Below, piece after piece: positions 26,575 to 35,768 of a stretch of DNA of 64,000 bases; positions within the stretch are counted from its first letter, which is position 1; the number at the start of each line of letters is the position of its first letter. The notes below the pieces were generated by a model. The model did not search any database. It was not told the origin of the DNA and saw nothing but the letters and a program-made list of their open reading frames with translations. Source of the DNA: Planctomycetota bacterium (lineage in GTDB: Bacteria; Planctomycetota; B15-G4; SIAN01); assembly GCA_028289345.1 (NCBI GenBank), contig JANQQL010000042.1, forward strand, positions 124,001-188,000, read 5' to 3'. The translations under genes and the position numbers were made by a program.

Positions 26575-29451
26575 GTGACGAATTCGGAAGCGCTGCACCC
26601 TGCCGACCAGTTTGCCGATCGCCACCTCGGCCCCTCGGCGGACGAGATCGACCGTATGCTCGAGGTGGTGGGGGCCGACTCCTTGGACGGTCTGATCGAG
26701 CGGGCGGTCCCGGCGACGATTCGATCTCGAGAAGCCCTTTCGCTTCCCCCCTCGAAGACCGAGTCCGAGTTGCTGCAAGACATGCAGAAGCTGGCCGCGG
26801 ACAATCAGTGCTTCCGTTCCTACTTAGGAATGGGGTACTCGGGTTGTGTGACTCCTCCAGTGATCTTGCGAAACATCCTGGAAGACCCTGCTTGGTACAC
26901 CCAATACACCGCGTATCAATCCGAGATTTCCCAAGGGCGACTGGAAGCGTTGCTGAACTTCCAGACCATGGTGTCGGACTTGACCGGCCTGCCAGTCGCC
27001 AATGCTTCTCTGTTGGATGAAGCGACCGCTGCCGCGGAAGCCATGGCGTTGTGTCATCGAGTCAGCGGTGGCAAGGCAGGCGATGTGTTCTTTGTCGCAG
27101 AAGATTGTCATCCGCAGACCATCGCGGTGGTTCAAACTCGTGGAGAACCGCTCGGGCTCGAGGTGGTGGTGGGTCCTCTTTCGTCCATGGATCCGGAACG
27201 CACCTTTGGCGTGTTGCTTCAGTACCCCAACACTCACGGGGCGGTCGAAGACTACGAGAGCTTTTGCGCAAAGGCTCACGAAGGCAAGGTGCAGGTCGTC
27301 GTCGCCTGCGACCTCTTGGCGTTGACGCTGTTGCGTCCCCCGGGTGAGTTCGGGGCCGACATTGCCGTGGGGAGTGCCCAGCGCTTTGGCGTACCGATGG
27401 GTATGGGAGGACCGCACGCTGCGTTCCTGGCGACGACTGATGCCCACAAACGGAAGATTCCCGGGCGCATCGTTGGCGTTTCTCGCGATCAAGCCGGCAA
27501 CCCGGCGTTGCGTCTGGCTTTGCAAACCCGTGAGCAGCACATTCGACGGGATCGAGCGACGAGCAACATCTGCACCGCCCAAGTCTTACTTGCGGTCGTC
27601 GCGGGGACCTATGCGGTGTATCACGGTCCCGACGGACTGCGACGCATCGCGGCGCGCGTTCGGGGGATGACCCGCCTGCTTGCCAAGGGCCTCCAGGACC
27701 TGGGCTGCACCCTGCGCCACGAGGCCTTCTTTGACACTCTGAAGGTGACTCCGGCCGGCGAGGTCGCCCAGATCTTGGCCCGGGCGGCGAACCACCAGAT
27801 CAACTTGCGAAGCTATGCCGATGGAGACTTGGGCATTGCCCTGGACGAAACCGTGGGCGAGCGGGACGTCCTGGATCTGCTGGCAGTCTTCTCCGGCAGC
27901 GAGGTCGCGCTGCCGGAGGCTCCCGGACTCCTCGACGACGAGGTCGCACCCCACGGGCGCACCAGCTCGTTCCTGAACGATCCGGTGTTTCGCAAGTACC
28001 ACACCGAAACTGAGCTCCTGCGCTACGTGCAGAGGCTTGCGGCACGCGACCTGTCCCTGACCACTTCCATGATCCCATTGGGGTCATGCACCATGAAGCT
28101 CAATGCGACGGCGGAGATGCTGCCGATCACTTGGCCTCAGTTTGCGAACATCCACCCCTTCGCTCCGAAACAGCAAACCCGTGGCTATCACGAATTGTTC
28201 CGGCGGCTGGAAGCCTGGTTGGCCTCCATCACTGGATTCGAGGGCGTTTCCCTGCAGCCCAATGCCGGCTCCCAAGGCGAATACTCCGGACTGCTCGTGA
28301 TTCGCGCCTATCAGCAGTCTCGAGGAGAGGCGGATCGCAACGTTTGCCTGATTCCGACCTCGGCCCACGGCACCAACCCGGCGAGTGCGGTGATGGCGGG
28401 GATGAAAGTCGTTCCCGTGCAATGCGACGATGCCGGGAACATCGAACTCGCCAACCTGCGTGCCAATGTCGAAAAGCACAAAGACTCCTTGGCGGCGCTG
28501 ATGGTGACCTATCCGTCGACCCACGGAGTGTTCGAAGAGAGCATTCGCGAGATCTGTGACATCGTCCACCGAGCGGGCGGTCAGGTCTACCTGGACGGCG
28601 CCAACATGAACGCGATGGTGGGGATCTGCCGTCCCGGAGACATTGGCGCCGACGTTTGCCATTTGAATCTGCACAAGACGTTTTGCATTCCTCATGGTGG
28701 GGGCGGCCCGGGCATGGGGCCGATTGGTGTGGCGTCTCATTTGGTGCCGTTCCTTCCTGGCCATCCCATGGAATCGGGAACCAAGGACGAGCAAGTCGGA
28801 GCAATCTCCGCGGCTCCCTACGGCAGTCCCATGGTGCTGCCCATCTCCTACGCCTACATCGCCATGATGGGAGCCGAAGGGCTCACCCGCGCGACCCAGA
28901 TCGCGATCCTAAGCGCCAACTACATGGCTCACCGGTTGCAACCACACTTCCCGGTGTTGTACCGAGGCCAGAACGGCTGTGTCGCTCACGAATGCATCGT
29001 GGATCTCCGAGAGTGCTCGAAGGCGAGCGGGGTCGACGTCGAAGACGTCGCCAAGCGATTGATGGACTACGGATTCCATGCCCCGACGGTTTCGTTTCCC
29101 GTGCCGGGGACGATGATGATCGAGCCGACGGAAAGTGAATCCCTGGAAGAGATCGACCGCTATTGCGACGCGCTCATCTCCATTCGTCAGGAGATTCGGG
29201 CCATCGAAGAGGGAACCAGCGACCGGAAGAACAATCCCTTGAAGAATGCGCCGCACACCATCGCCTGCTTGATCGCCGAAGACTGGGATCGTCCCTATTC
29301 GCGGGAAACCGCGGCCTTCCCTCTGGATTCCGTGCGCGAGCACAAGTTCTGGCCGAGCGTAGGACGCATCGACAACGTGGCGGGGGACCGCAACCTGGTT
29401 TGTTGTTGGATTCCGGAATTCGAGGAGCAGGTGGCGGGCAACGGGAAGTAA
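26575..29451 (+). CDS. gcvP: Glycine dehydrogenase (decarboxylating), single-chain P-protein
   Basis: 958 residues starting at a GTG (26575). This is the one-polypeptide P-protein that decarboxylates glycine with pyridoxal phosphate and passes aminomethyl to the lipoyl arm of GcvH. Both halves are present: the N-terminal half begins DQFADRHLGPSADEIDRML and contains YTQYTAYQSEISQGR; the C-terminal half carries CTMKLNATAEM, TSAHGTNPASAVMAGMK and the PLP lysine in LNLHKTF (about K701) followed by PHGGGGPGMGPIGV. No gcvT or lpd is in the window. It converges on gcvH with a 374-bp gap. Confidence 0.95.
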   Translation: MTNSEALHPADQFADRHLGPSADEIDRMLEVVGADSLDGLIERAVPATIRSREALSLPPSKTESELLQDMQKLAADNQCFRSYLGMGYSGCVTPPVILRNILEDPAWYTQYTAYQSEISQGRLEALLNFQTMVSDLTGLPVANASLLDEATAAAEAMALCHRVSGGKAGDVFFVAEDCHPQTIAVVQTRGEPLGLEVVVGPLSSMDPERTFGVLLQYPNTHGAVEDYESFCAKAHEGKVQVVVACDLLALTLLRPPGEFGADIAVGSAQRFGVPMGMGGPHAAFLATTDAHKRKIPGRIVGVSRDQAGNPALRLALQTREQHIRRDRATSNICTAQVLLAVVAGTYAVYHGPDGLRRIAARVRGMTRLLAKGLQDLGCTLRHEAFFDTLKVTPAGEVAQILARAANHQINLRSYADGDLGIALDETVGERDVLDLLAVFSGSEVALPEAPGLLDDEVAPHGRTSSFLNDPVFRKYHTETELLRYVQRLAARDLSLTTSMIPLGSCTMKLNATAEMLPITWPQFANIHPFAPKQQTRGYHELFRRLEAWLASITGFEGVSLQPNAGSQGEYSGLLVIRAYQQSRGEADRNVCLIPTSAHGTNPASAVMAGMKVVPVQCDDAGNIELANLRANVEKHKDSLAALMVTYPSTHGVFEESIREICDIVHRAGGQVYLDGANMNAMVGICRPGDIGADVCHLNLHKTFCIPHGGGGPGMGPIGVASHLVPFLPGHPMESGTKDEQVGAISAAPYGSPMVLPISYAYIAMMGAEGLTRATQIAILSANYMAHRLQPHFPVLYRGQNGCVAHECIVDLRECSKASGVDVEDVAKRLMDYGFHAPTVSFPVPGTMMIEPTESESLEEIDRYCDALISIRQEIRAIEEGTSDRKNNPLKNAPHTIACLIAEDWDRPYSRETAAFPLDSVREHKFWPSVGRIDNVAGDRNLVCCWIPEFEEQVAGNGK

Positions 29452-29825
29452 CCCCGGTTCGCCTCGGTTTTGCAGATTGCGATCTGCGTTCGGGGTCCAC
29501 GATCGATGACAAGATGTTCGCTGGCCTGGCGAGGAACCAATCGTCTGGGTCCGCCGAATGATCGAGGAAGGCTGTTGCGAGAACGAACCACGGGTTCTTT
29601 TGCCGAGGGCTTCCGGTACTTGTCAGCGTCAATGTCTCGGGCCATCGATCGAGAGTGAACATCGTCGTCAAGGCGAAGTCTGGGAGGGACTTGGGCCATT
29701 CGCCGTCCGCCCTTCATGAATCAAGCGGGGAGCGGGCCGCGAATCGATGACGCGCAGAAAACTCGACGACGAAAAAGAGGGCGCGGAGACCCGATCGGTC
29801 GCCGAAAGACTTTCTCCGCGGCCTG
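29452..29825. other. Convergent intergenic region between gcvP and gcvH
   Basis: About 370 bases without a credible gene. Close to the gcvP stop there is a small hairpin, GCAGAT (29472-29477) with ATCTGC (29482-29487), which lacks a T-tract. The minus-strand gcvH terminator is at its other end (separate entry). Short reading frames across it have no recognisable product. Confidence 0.5.
29772..29820 (-). terminator. Intrinsic terminator candidate for gcvH
   Basis: On the minus strand CGCGGAGA (29820-29813) pairs with TCTCCGCG (29789-29782), 8 bp perfect, with a 23-nt loop; the run TTTTT (29776-29772) follows 5 nt later. It begins 5 nt beyond the gcvH stop. The large loop contains the palindrome CCGATCGG and could fold further. 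Moderate support. Confidence 0.5.
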
Positions 29826-30209
29826 CTAGGCTTCGCTGGCGATGAGCTTCTCGTAAGCGCCGGCGTCCATCAGCTCACCGGCTTCGTCGGGAGAAGTCAT
29901 CTTGATCTTGATCATCCAGCCTTCCTGGAACGGGTCCTTCTGGAGAGTGTCCAAGGACTCGGGAAGATCCTCGTTGATCTCAAGCACTTCCCCGGACACC
30001 GGCGAAAACAGCTCGGACACGGCTTTCACCGATTCGATTTCTCCGAAGCGCTCGCCTTGTTCCAACGAAGTTCCTGGTTCCGGGAGATCCAGGTAGGCCA
30101 GGTCCGAGAGGTGCTCCACGGCGAAGTGCGAGATTCCGATCGTGGCGACGTCGCCCTCGATGGCACACCACTCGTGAGATTCCTGGAACCGATAGTCAGT
30201 GGGGATCAT
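29826..30209 (-). CDS. gcvH: Glycine cleavage system H protein
   Basis: 127 residues, standard length. GcvH shuttles the aminomethyl intermediate of glycine cleavage on a lipoyl lysine. The lipoyl motif is intact: FGEIESVKAVSELFSPVSGE with lysine at residue 62. The conserved N terminus RFQESHEWCAIEGDVATIGI, SDLAYLDLPEPGTSLEQG, and GWMIKI near the end are all present. The start ATG at 30207-30209 is at the conserved beginning. It is convergent with gcvP and follows a TPR gene on the same strand, 71 nt away. Lipoyl attachment would need the LipM-like enzyme encoded at 24568. Confidence 0.95.
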   Translation of the reverse strand: MIPTDYRFQESHEWCAIEGDVATIGISHFAVEHLSDLAYLDLPEPGTSLEQGERFGEIESVKAVSELFSPVSGEVLEINEDLPESLDTLQKDPFQEGWMIKIKMTSPDEAGELMDAGAYEKLIASEA

Positions 30210-30280
30210 CCGGGACCCTTCTTGCTTTCTGAACCGAGCGCAATCAACGAGAGGAAGAATTGTAACCCACCGGTGGTGGA

Positions 30281-30808
30281 TCAGTCTTCCAGGAGCTTGC
30301 GGCCCAGGAGGTCCCAGTCGACGTCGTCCGCGTCGCTCAGGTGAAGGGGCGGCAGCACGGCGAAACGGTCGGCTTCGTCGCGATTGGCGAAGTCCCCGAA
30401 CGGAAGTGGATCCATCATGTCGCCGGCGGCTTCGCCGACCAGCCGGCGCCCATCCATCCCCGGCCCTTCGGCGAAGGCCCGCTCGCCTCCCCGGTGATGG
30501 GGAGGAGGGATGCGCTCCAAGCCCAGCAGCATCGACTCTGCCGGAATCGACTGCTTGCCGAACCGAGAGGGGTTCAGCTCTTTGGCTTGGAGCAGCTCAT
30601 CGAGGGCGAGGGCGTACTTCTGCTGTTCCAGGTAAAGCGCCGCCAGGCCCATATGGGCGCGATAGGACTCTCCGAAGTGCAGCACGATCAGGTAATGCTC
30701 ACGCGCCCTGGACACGTCTCCTCGGGCTTGGTGATAAGAGCCAAGCCGGCAGTGGAGCGCCTCGAGCCAGCGGAGACGCAGTTTCGCGAGGAACGGTGGA
30801 ACACCCAT
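30281..30808 (-). CDS. Small TPR-like helical protein
   Basis: 175 residues. The ATG at 30806-30808 is used because the preceding sequence in frame looks non-coding. Residues about 5-95 have TPR-like helical pairs: HCRLGSYHQARGDVSRAREH, then AHMGLAALYLEQQKYALALD with the consensus A-x-Y-x-x-x-x-Y pattern and LLQAKELNP. The C-terminal 80 residues are Pro/Gly-rich and acidic and are not recognisable. No ribosome-binding site is evident. It lies divergently from the large DUF4388-TPR gene (252 nt apart), so it may be part of the same TPR/GTPase neighbourhood. Function unknown. Confidence 0.5.
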   Translation of the reverse strand: MGVPPFLAKLRLRWLEALHCRLGSYHQARGDVSRAREHYLIVLHFGESYRAHMGLAALYLEQQKYALALDELLQAKELNPSRFGKQSIPAESMLLGLERIPPPHHRGGERAFAEGPGMDGRRLVGEAAGDMMDPLPFGDFANRDEADRFAVLPPLHLSDADDVDWDLLGRKLLED

Positions 30809-31060
30809 GGGCCAGAGAAAAAATTCCGGAAAGGATTTCGCGACAGGTGCAAAACGTACCACAACCCCCGAATCCGGACAAGGCGACGGGTGAGTGCGAA
30901 TTCCGCCAGATGCCCCCGAATCGCCCTCCGGAAAGAGAGATCTTCCCGGAGTCTTCTCAAACCCAGGTGCATCGACTGTCGATGACCGGCACAGGTCCAC
31001 CGTCCGTCACTGGCGTGCGGTGGTTGTTGTTGTGTCCCCGGGACCGAGGAGAGCAAGCAG

Positions 31061-34000
31061 ATGTCGCTGAAGGGAGATCTCGACGCCCACGTCTTTCAGA
31101 TGCTCAGTTTGAGCGAGAAGAAGGGCACCCTGAAGATCTATGCCCAGGAGGCGCGGACGAGTCTGTATTTCAACGGCCGCGGCATCATCTTTCCCTACGA
31201 CCAAGACTCGTTCCCCGAGAAAGTGGTCTTGCTGCTTTCGCGCAGTGGGCGCATCGAAACCGGGGCCATGGAGCGAGCCACCTCCCATGCCGAGGCGACC
31301 CGCTCTCGTTTGCTGGACGTCTTGCAAGAGATGCAGGCGGTCGACGAGGCCGAGGTCGACAACGCCATGCTGGAACAGATGGAAGAAGAGATCTTCGATC
31401 TGTTCTTCGTGAAGGGCGCGACCTTCGAATTCGTGGAGGGGCAGGTCCCCGAATCCCCGAATCGGACATTGGACGAGCGCTACGAGCTTCCTGCCCAGGG
31501 ATTGGTCATGGAAGCGGCTCGTCGCGTCGACGAATGGAACTACATTCACGAGCGAGTGCCGTCAGACTACTGCATTTTCGAAACTCGCAGCGGTCTCGAG
31601 TCTTTCCCGGAAACGGAGTTCGGGTCGGTCGTGGATGAAGTGTACGAAGCGATCGATGGCTTTCGCTCGGTGCGCAACCTGGTGTCCCAGACCCGGCTGT
31701 CTCGCTTTCAAGTCTCGAAGATCCTGGCACTGTTCGTCCAGGAGGCCATTGTCGAGGAAGTGCCCGCGGCCGGACTCTGGAAGCGTGCTCAAGAACGCAA
31801 TCAGGCCGAAGACCTGGACCAGTGCCTGACCCTGTTGGAGCGAGCCTTCGAACTCGGCCTGCACAAGGTGGAAGCGTTCGAAATGGCGGCGCAGGCCAAC
31901 GAAAAGAAGCGCCAGTTCCGTCGAGCCTGCCTGTACTTCAGCTTGGTCGCAGAGAGCCTGGAGAACGACGAAAAGAAAGACAAAGCCGCGGAGATTCGCC
32001 TGCATGTGCGGGAGATCATGCCGACCGACCTCGCGACTCGTCGTCAGCTGGTGGCGTTCTACATGGAACGCGCGGACTGGTTTTCGAACAAGGAGTTTGA
32101 TGCTCTCCAGAACGTCGTCGATCTGGTCTGGATGCTGCACTTCGTCGGCGATTTCGGCGATGCTCGAAAGCTGCTTGCGGACTTTCACGATCTGGATCCT
32201 TCTCACTGGCGCAAGACCCAGCGCTTGGTGCAGATTGCCGTGGACATCGGAGAGCCCAAGGAAGCGGTGGAATTGCTCGGCCGGACCGCGGATCTCTACC
32301 GCAAGAACGAGACCTGGCCGCAAGCTTTGCGCTTGTACAAGCAAATCAAGTCCATCGATCCGCGCTGTCCGAATCTCGAAGAGAAGATCAATCTTTGCAA
32401 TTCCCGGATGCGGCTTTCCAAGACTCGCAGCCGACGATTCGTACGGGCCGCGGTCTTGATCGCGGTGGTCGGAGCTTTGGAAGCGGCCTACCTGGGCTAC
32501 AACGCCAAGGCTGTCTCGACCTTCCGCGGGCTCGATCCGGAGCGGCTTGCGGTCATGGGAGACTTCCCGACCGCGTTGCAGCGACTGGAAGATTTTCGCT
32601 CCCAGTACAAGGGAACGGTGCCCTCGTTGGTGGCGAGCAATTTGATCGCGGACCTGGAGGGCCGGCGAGCCGCCTTCGAAGTGGTGCGAGACGAAGGAGA
32701 GGAGCGTTTCCAGGAAGAGCTCACCAAGAAGCAAGGACGAGCCGAGAGTCTCTATACCGAGGCCCAGGATTTCTTTCGCAGTGGTGATTACCCGAGTGCT
32801 CTGGAACAACTCGAGCGTGCCGATGAGTTGGCCTCAGACAGCGCTTGGAAGAAAAAGAACGCTCTGAAAGAGAAGATCGAGGAGATCAGCAACTACCTGT
32901 CGTACAGCGAAGACCTGTACCAGAAGTGGTTGATCGCGTTCGACACCAGCGAATGGGAAGTGGCGCACGAAGCCGCGGTCGAAATCGTCCGTGGTTATCC
33001 GCTTTCCCCGCGCGTCGGAGACGTCTTCGCCCCGTTGCGCGTCCGCTGTGAGCCTGACGGAGCGGTCGTCACTTGGACTCCCCAGGTCTCGGGAGCGGTC
33101 TCTCAGGAAACCGCGGCCCCGGCTTTGTTCCAAGTGGCGGCGAGGGCCCGCGGGGAATTGCGCCTCGAGAAGCCGGGCTACGACCCATGGATGCTGGAAG
33201 TCGACCCCCTCGACCAATTCGAGCACTCCGTGCGCCTCCACCGACTGCCCGCGGAGAGTTTTCAGCTCGACGAAGAGATCACCCAGGAGCCGCTCTTGGG
33301 AGACGACCTGCTTTTGGTCGGGTGCGCGAACGGCCGTTTCACGGCCTTGGACCCGGCCGACTTGACGGTCCGATGGCATGGCAAGATGCCGGCCCTGCGC
33401 GACGTGATCACCTCTCCGATCCAAGTTGGCGAGATGATCTTGGTCGGGAGTTCCGATGGGGAGCTGCAAGGCTTCGACCTGAACGGAGACTCGGTGGCCA
33501 GCGCGGAGATTCCCGCGCGACCCCAAGGAACGCCGGTGTTCTACCGAGGGGTGATGGTGATGCCCGTCGCCGGACGGAGTGAGCAGTACTTCGGCTTGGC
33601 CGCGTTCAACGCCACCACCGTAAGCGAACGCTGGTTCAAGGAGTTCGGTGGAGAACTCGTGACCGGCCCGATTCCCTGTGAAGGGGGATTCTTGTTCTCG
33701 ACGGACGCGGGAATGGTGATTCGTATCGATGGGCGGGATGGCTCGGTCGTCGACAAGTGGCGTTTTGAGAATCCCGTCACCGCGTTGGCCACGACCGAAA
33801 AGGAGATCTTCGCCGGGACTTCCGGCGGGGAAGTGTTCCGCTGGGTCCGGGAAGGAGGCAAGCCGGCCGGCCTGGCCCGTTCTCCGGGAAAGGGGGCGGT
33901 GCGGGAGCTGAGCGTCACCGATCGGCGCATCCACGCCGTGGTGGCCGACGACCTGGTGATCTTCGAGCGAGCGAGCGGTCGAGCCCTCAGTGGCAAGTCC

Positions 34001-34216
34001 GGAGTGGTCTCACGGATCTGGGTGTTCGTTCCCGGCCTCGGCTACTTCGTGCGCACCCGCGAAAGCGAAATCGTCCTGTATGGCGAGAAAGAGTTGGAGG
34101 AGCAGGAGATGTATCGCCTGCCCGAAGACCCCGTCCACGCCGTCGCGAGCAATGGTTTCCCAGTTTTTCTGGGCTCTCGCGGGACGGTGTATCGCTTGGA
34201 CGCTCCGACTCCCTGA
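31061..34216 (+). CDS. DUF4388-TPR-transmembrane-beta-propeller protein
   Basis: 1051 residues, five parts. Residues about 1-130 are a DUF4388 domain (MSLKGDLDAHVFQMLSLSEK, TLKIYAQEARTSLYFNGRGI), repeated in weaker form up to about 245 (FGSVVDEVYEAIDGFRSVRN). Residues 245-450 are TPR-like helical repeats. A single membrane helix lies at about 459-480. Residues 490-640 are coiled coil and TPR-like. Residues 660-720 resemble a PEGA-type beta domain, and about 730-1045 form a PQQ/WD-like propeller with repeated units such as LLLVGCANGRFTALDPADL and ILVGSSDGELQGFDLNGD. It likely links a cytoplasmic signalling platform to an envelope propeller. It starts a plus-strand cluster with LC7 and MglA/MglB genes. 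Function unknown. Confidence 0.78.
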   Translation: MSLKGDLDAHVFQMLSLSEKKGTLKIYAQEARTSLYFNGRGIIFPYDQDSFPEKVVLLLSRSGRIETGAMERATSHAEATRSRLLDVLQEMQAVDEAEVDNAMLEQMEEEIFDLFFVKGATFEFVEGQVPESPNRTLDERYELPAQGLVMEAARRVDEWNYIHERVPSDYCIFETRSGLESFPETEFGSVVDEVYEAIDGFRSVRNLVSQTRLSRFQVSKILALFVQEAIVEEVPAAGLWKRAQERNQAEDLDQCLTLLERAFELGLHKVEAFEMAAQANEKKRQFRRACLYFSLVAESLENDEKKDKAAEIRLHVREIMPTDLATRRQLVAFYMERADWFSNKEFDALQNVVDLVWMLHFVGDFGDARKLLADFHDLDPSHWRKTQRLVQIAVDIGEPKEAVELLGRTADLYRKNETWPQALRLYKQIKSIDPRCPNLEEKINLCNSRMRLSKTRSRRFVRAAVLIAVVGALEAAYLGYNAKAVSTFRGLDPERLAVMGDFPTALQRLEDFRSQYKGTVPSLVASNLIADLEGRRAAFEVVRDEGEERFQEELTKKQGRAESLYTEAQDFFRSGDYPSALEQLERADELASDSAWKKKNALKEKIEEISNYLSYSEDLYQKWLIAFDTSEWEVAHEAAVEIVRGYPLSPRVGDVFAPLRVRCEPDGAVVTWTPQVSGAVSQETAAPALFQVAARARGELRLEKPGYDPWMLEVDPLDQFEHSVRLHRLPAESFQLDEEITQEPLLGDDLLLVGCANGRFTALDPADLTVRWHGKMPALRDVITSPIQVGEMILVGSSDGELQGFDLNGDSVASAEIPARPQGTPVFYRGVMVMPVAGRSEQYFGLAAFNATTVSERWFKEFGGELVTGPIPCEGGFLFSTDAGMVIRIDGRDGSVVDKWRFENPVTALATTEKEIFAGTSGGEVFRWVREGGKPAGLARSPGKGAVRELSVTDRRIHAVVADDLVIFERASGRALSGKSGVVSRIWVFVPGLGYFVRTRESEIVLYGEKELEEQEMYRLPEDPVHAVASNGFPVFLGSRGTVYRLDAPTP

Positions 34217-34290
34217 AAACGCAACAAGTCCTCGGACGGTCCTTGCCGATGTAGCCACTGACCGTACGAATTCCCCCTTGAGAGTGGTGC

Positions 34291-35379
34291 ATGGGATTCT
34301 TCGCCCAAACCAGAGACCGACTCGCACTGCGCAGCAAGCAGAATGCGTTTCGAAAGCGACCGAGCGCCGAGCTCCTCGGCGACCTCGTGAAGTGTCAGCT
34401 TCGCCTGGGCGACTACGAGGCGGCCCACCGCTACACGGTGTGGGGACGCCGACTGTTTCCCGACTCCCCGGTCGTGGACCAGATGTACCGCATTGCGGCC
34501 CGCGCTCGGGCAGAAAAGGGAATGCAGGACGCGCGGCGGGATGTGAAAGCGAAACCGACTCCCGGTGGTTTCCAGCGCCTGGCTCAGTATGCCATCGAGA
34601 TCTCCGACGGCGTGACCGCCATGGCCGCACTGCGCGAGTGCATTCAGCGCTTCCCGACCTGCGCGCCCGCCTACACGTCCCTCGCGGACCTCTGCGAGAG
34701 ACGCTACCTGCGTGACCTTTCCCGAGTGGACGGTCGCGAAGTGCTCCAGCTCTACCAAAAGGCCTGCAAGCTGGACGCGAAGGATCAGCAAGCTCCGCTG
34801 CGCCTGGCGCAGTTCTACGTCAAGATCGGCGCTCTCGAAAAGGGTCGATCCACCGTGGAAGAAGTGTTGCAACGGGATCGGCAGTGCGAAGAAGCCCATG
34901 TCTTGCTGCAACGCATTGCCGCTTCGGATGGTTCCGAAGACGACGTCGAAGATCTGCTGCGGCAGATCGAAGAAGAAGGGCGACTGCCCGGCAATGACCA
35001 AGACACCCGTCGCATGCGCCGGGAAGTTTCTCGGTTGTGTCGAGGTCTCAAGGGAGCCCAGGAAGAGCTGGGTGCCAATCGAATCCTGGTGGTGGACGCG
35101 GATGGCCAGCCGTGGGACGACCAAGGGCCGGTGGCTTCGGACGCGTTCGTCGGGTTGTTGGCGAATTTGTCGAGTTCCGCCCAGATGACCACCCGCCGCG
35201 TCGGGTTGGGGCCGCTCCGAGGAGTGACCCTGGAATCCGGAGCGGGCTCGATCGTCGTGCGACGCGGCACCCGGGCGCTGGTAGGCGCTTCCCTGAAGCC
35301 GGATGAATCGATTCTCGGATCCCAGGAGCGCTTGTCCGAGCTCATCGGCGGGCAGCTGGCGGAGCAGAAACAGTCGTGA
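34291..35379 (+). CDS. TPR protein with C-terminal roadblock-like segment
   Basis: 362 residues, soluble. Residues 15-215 are TPR-type helical pairs: LLGDLVKCQLRLGDYEAAHR, FQRLAQYAIEISDGVTAMAA, PLRLAQFYVKIGALEKGRST. The C-terminal 100 residues are alpha/beta: ANRILVVDADGQPWDDQG, then LLANLSSSAQMTTRRVGLGP and IVVRRGTRALVGASL, which resembles the roadblock/LC7 layout (a helix-sheet domain ending in a strand pair). The stop overlaps the start of the next LC7 gene (GTGA at 35376), so they are cotranslated. In Myxococcus the MglA effector SgmX is a TPR protein; a similar effector role here is an inference from neighbourhood only. Confidence 0.65.
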   Translation: MGFFAQTRDRLALRSKQNAFRKRPSAELLGDLVKCQLRLGDYEAAHRYTVWGRRLFPDSPVVDQMYRIAARARAEKGMQDARRDVKAKPTPGGFQRLAQYAIEISDGVTAMAALRECIQRFPTCAPAYTSLADLCERRYLRDLSRVDGREVLQLYQKACKLDAKDQQAPLRLAQFYVKIGALEKGRSTVEEVLQRDRQCEEAHVLLQRIAASDGSEDDVEDLLRQIEEEGRLPGNDQDTRRMRREVSRLCRGLKGAQEELGANRILVVDADGQPWDDQGPVASDAFVGLLANLSSSAQMTTRRVGLGPLRGVTLESGAGSIVVRRGTRALVGASLKPDESILGSQERLSELIGGQLAEQKQS

Positions 35380-35741
35380 AGGACATCCTGCAAAGACTGG
35401 AAGGTTGTCCGGGAGTCCGGGGCGCCCTGGTCATGACCCTCGACGGGGTCATCGCGGCCGCGATTCCTGAATCTCCGGAAAACGAGAAAGTTGCGGCTTT
35501 TGTTTCGACCGTGCTTCTTTCGATGGAGAAGGATGCGGAGGCATTGGGGTTTTCCTCCTTCAAGCGGCTCACCCTGTGGGCGGCGCGCGGGAGGATCATC
35601 GTTGTCCCCGTGGAAAAGATGGTCCTGGTGGTACTGGCGGACTCTTCGACGGACCTCAGCTACGCGCTGATGGAAGTCGCAGGACTTGCCAAAGGGTTGA
35701 TGACAAGAGGCCGGATCACCGCGACCTCAGACCAAGACTGA
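35376..35741 (+). CDS. Roadblock/LC7-domain protein
   Basis: 121 residues starting at a GTG that overlaps the preceding stop. A single roadblock/LC7 fold: an N-terminal helix DILQRLEGCPGVRGALVM, strand-turn-strand LDGVIAAAIPE, the helix EKVAAFVSTVLLSMEKDAEA, and the closing strands TLWAARGRIIVVPVEKMVLV followed by LADSSTDLSYALMEVAG. LC7 proteins dimerise and regulate Ras-like and Mgl GTPases. The MglA-like GTPase gene begins 27 nt later, strongly suggesting it as the partner. Together with the MglB-like protein there are two LC7 proteins per GTPase in this cluster. Confidence 0.85.
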   Translation: MKDILQRLEGCPGVRGALVMTLDGVIAAAIPESPENEKVAAFVSTVLLSMEKDAEALGFSSFKRLTLWAARGRIIVVPVEKMVLVVLADSSTDLSYALMEVAGLAKGLMTRGRITATSDQD

Positions 35742-35768
35742 CGAAGGATCGACGAGGCTTAGCGACCG

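Noticed and set aside
29826..30209. Complete glycine cleavage operon with gcvT and lpd
   Set aside because: Only gcvP and gcvH are here, and on opposite strands; no T-protein or dihydrolipoamide dehydrogenase reading frame exists in the window.
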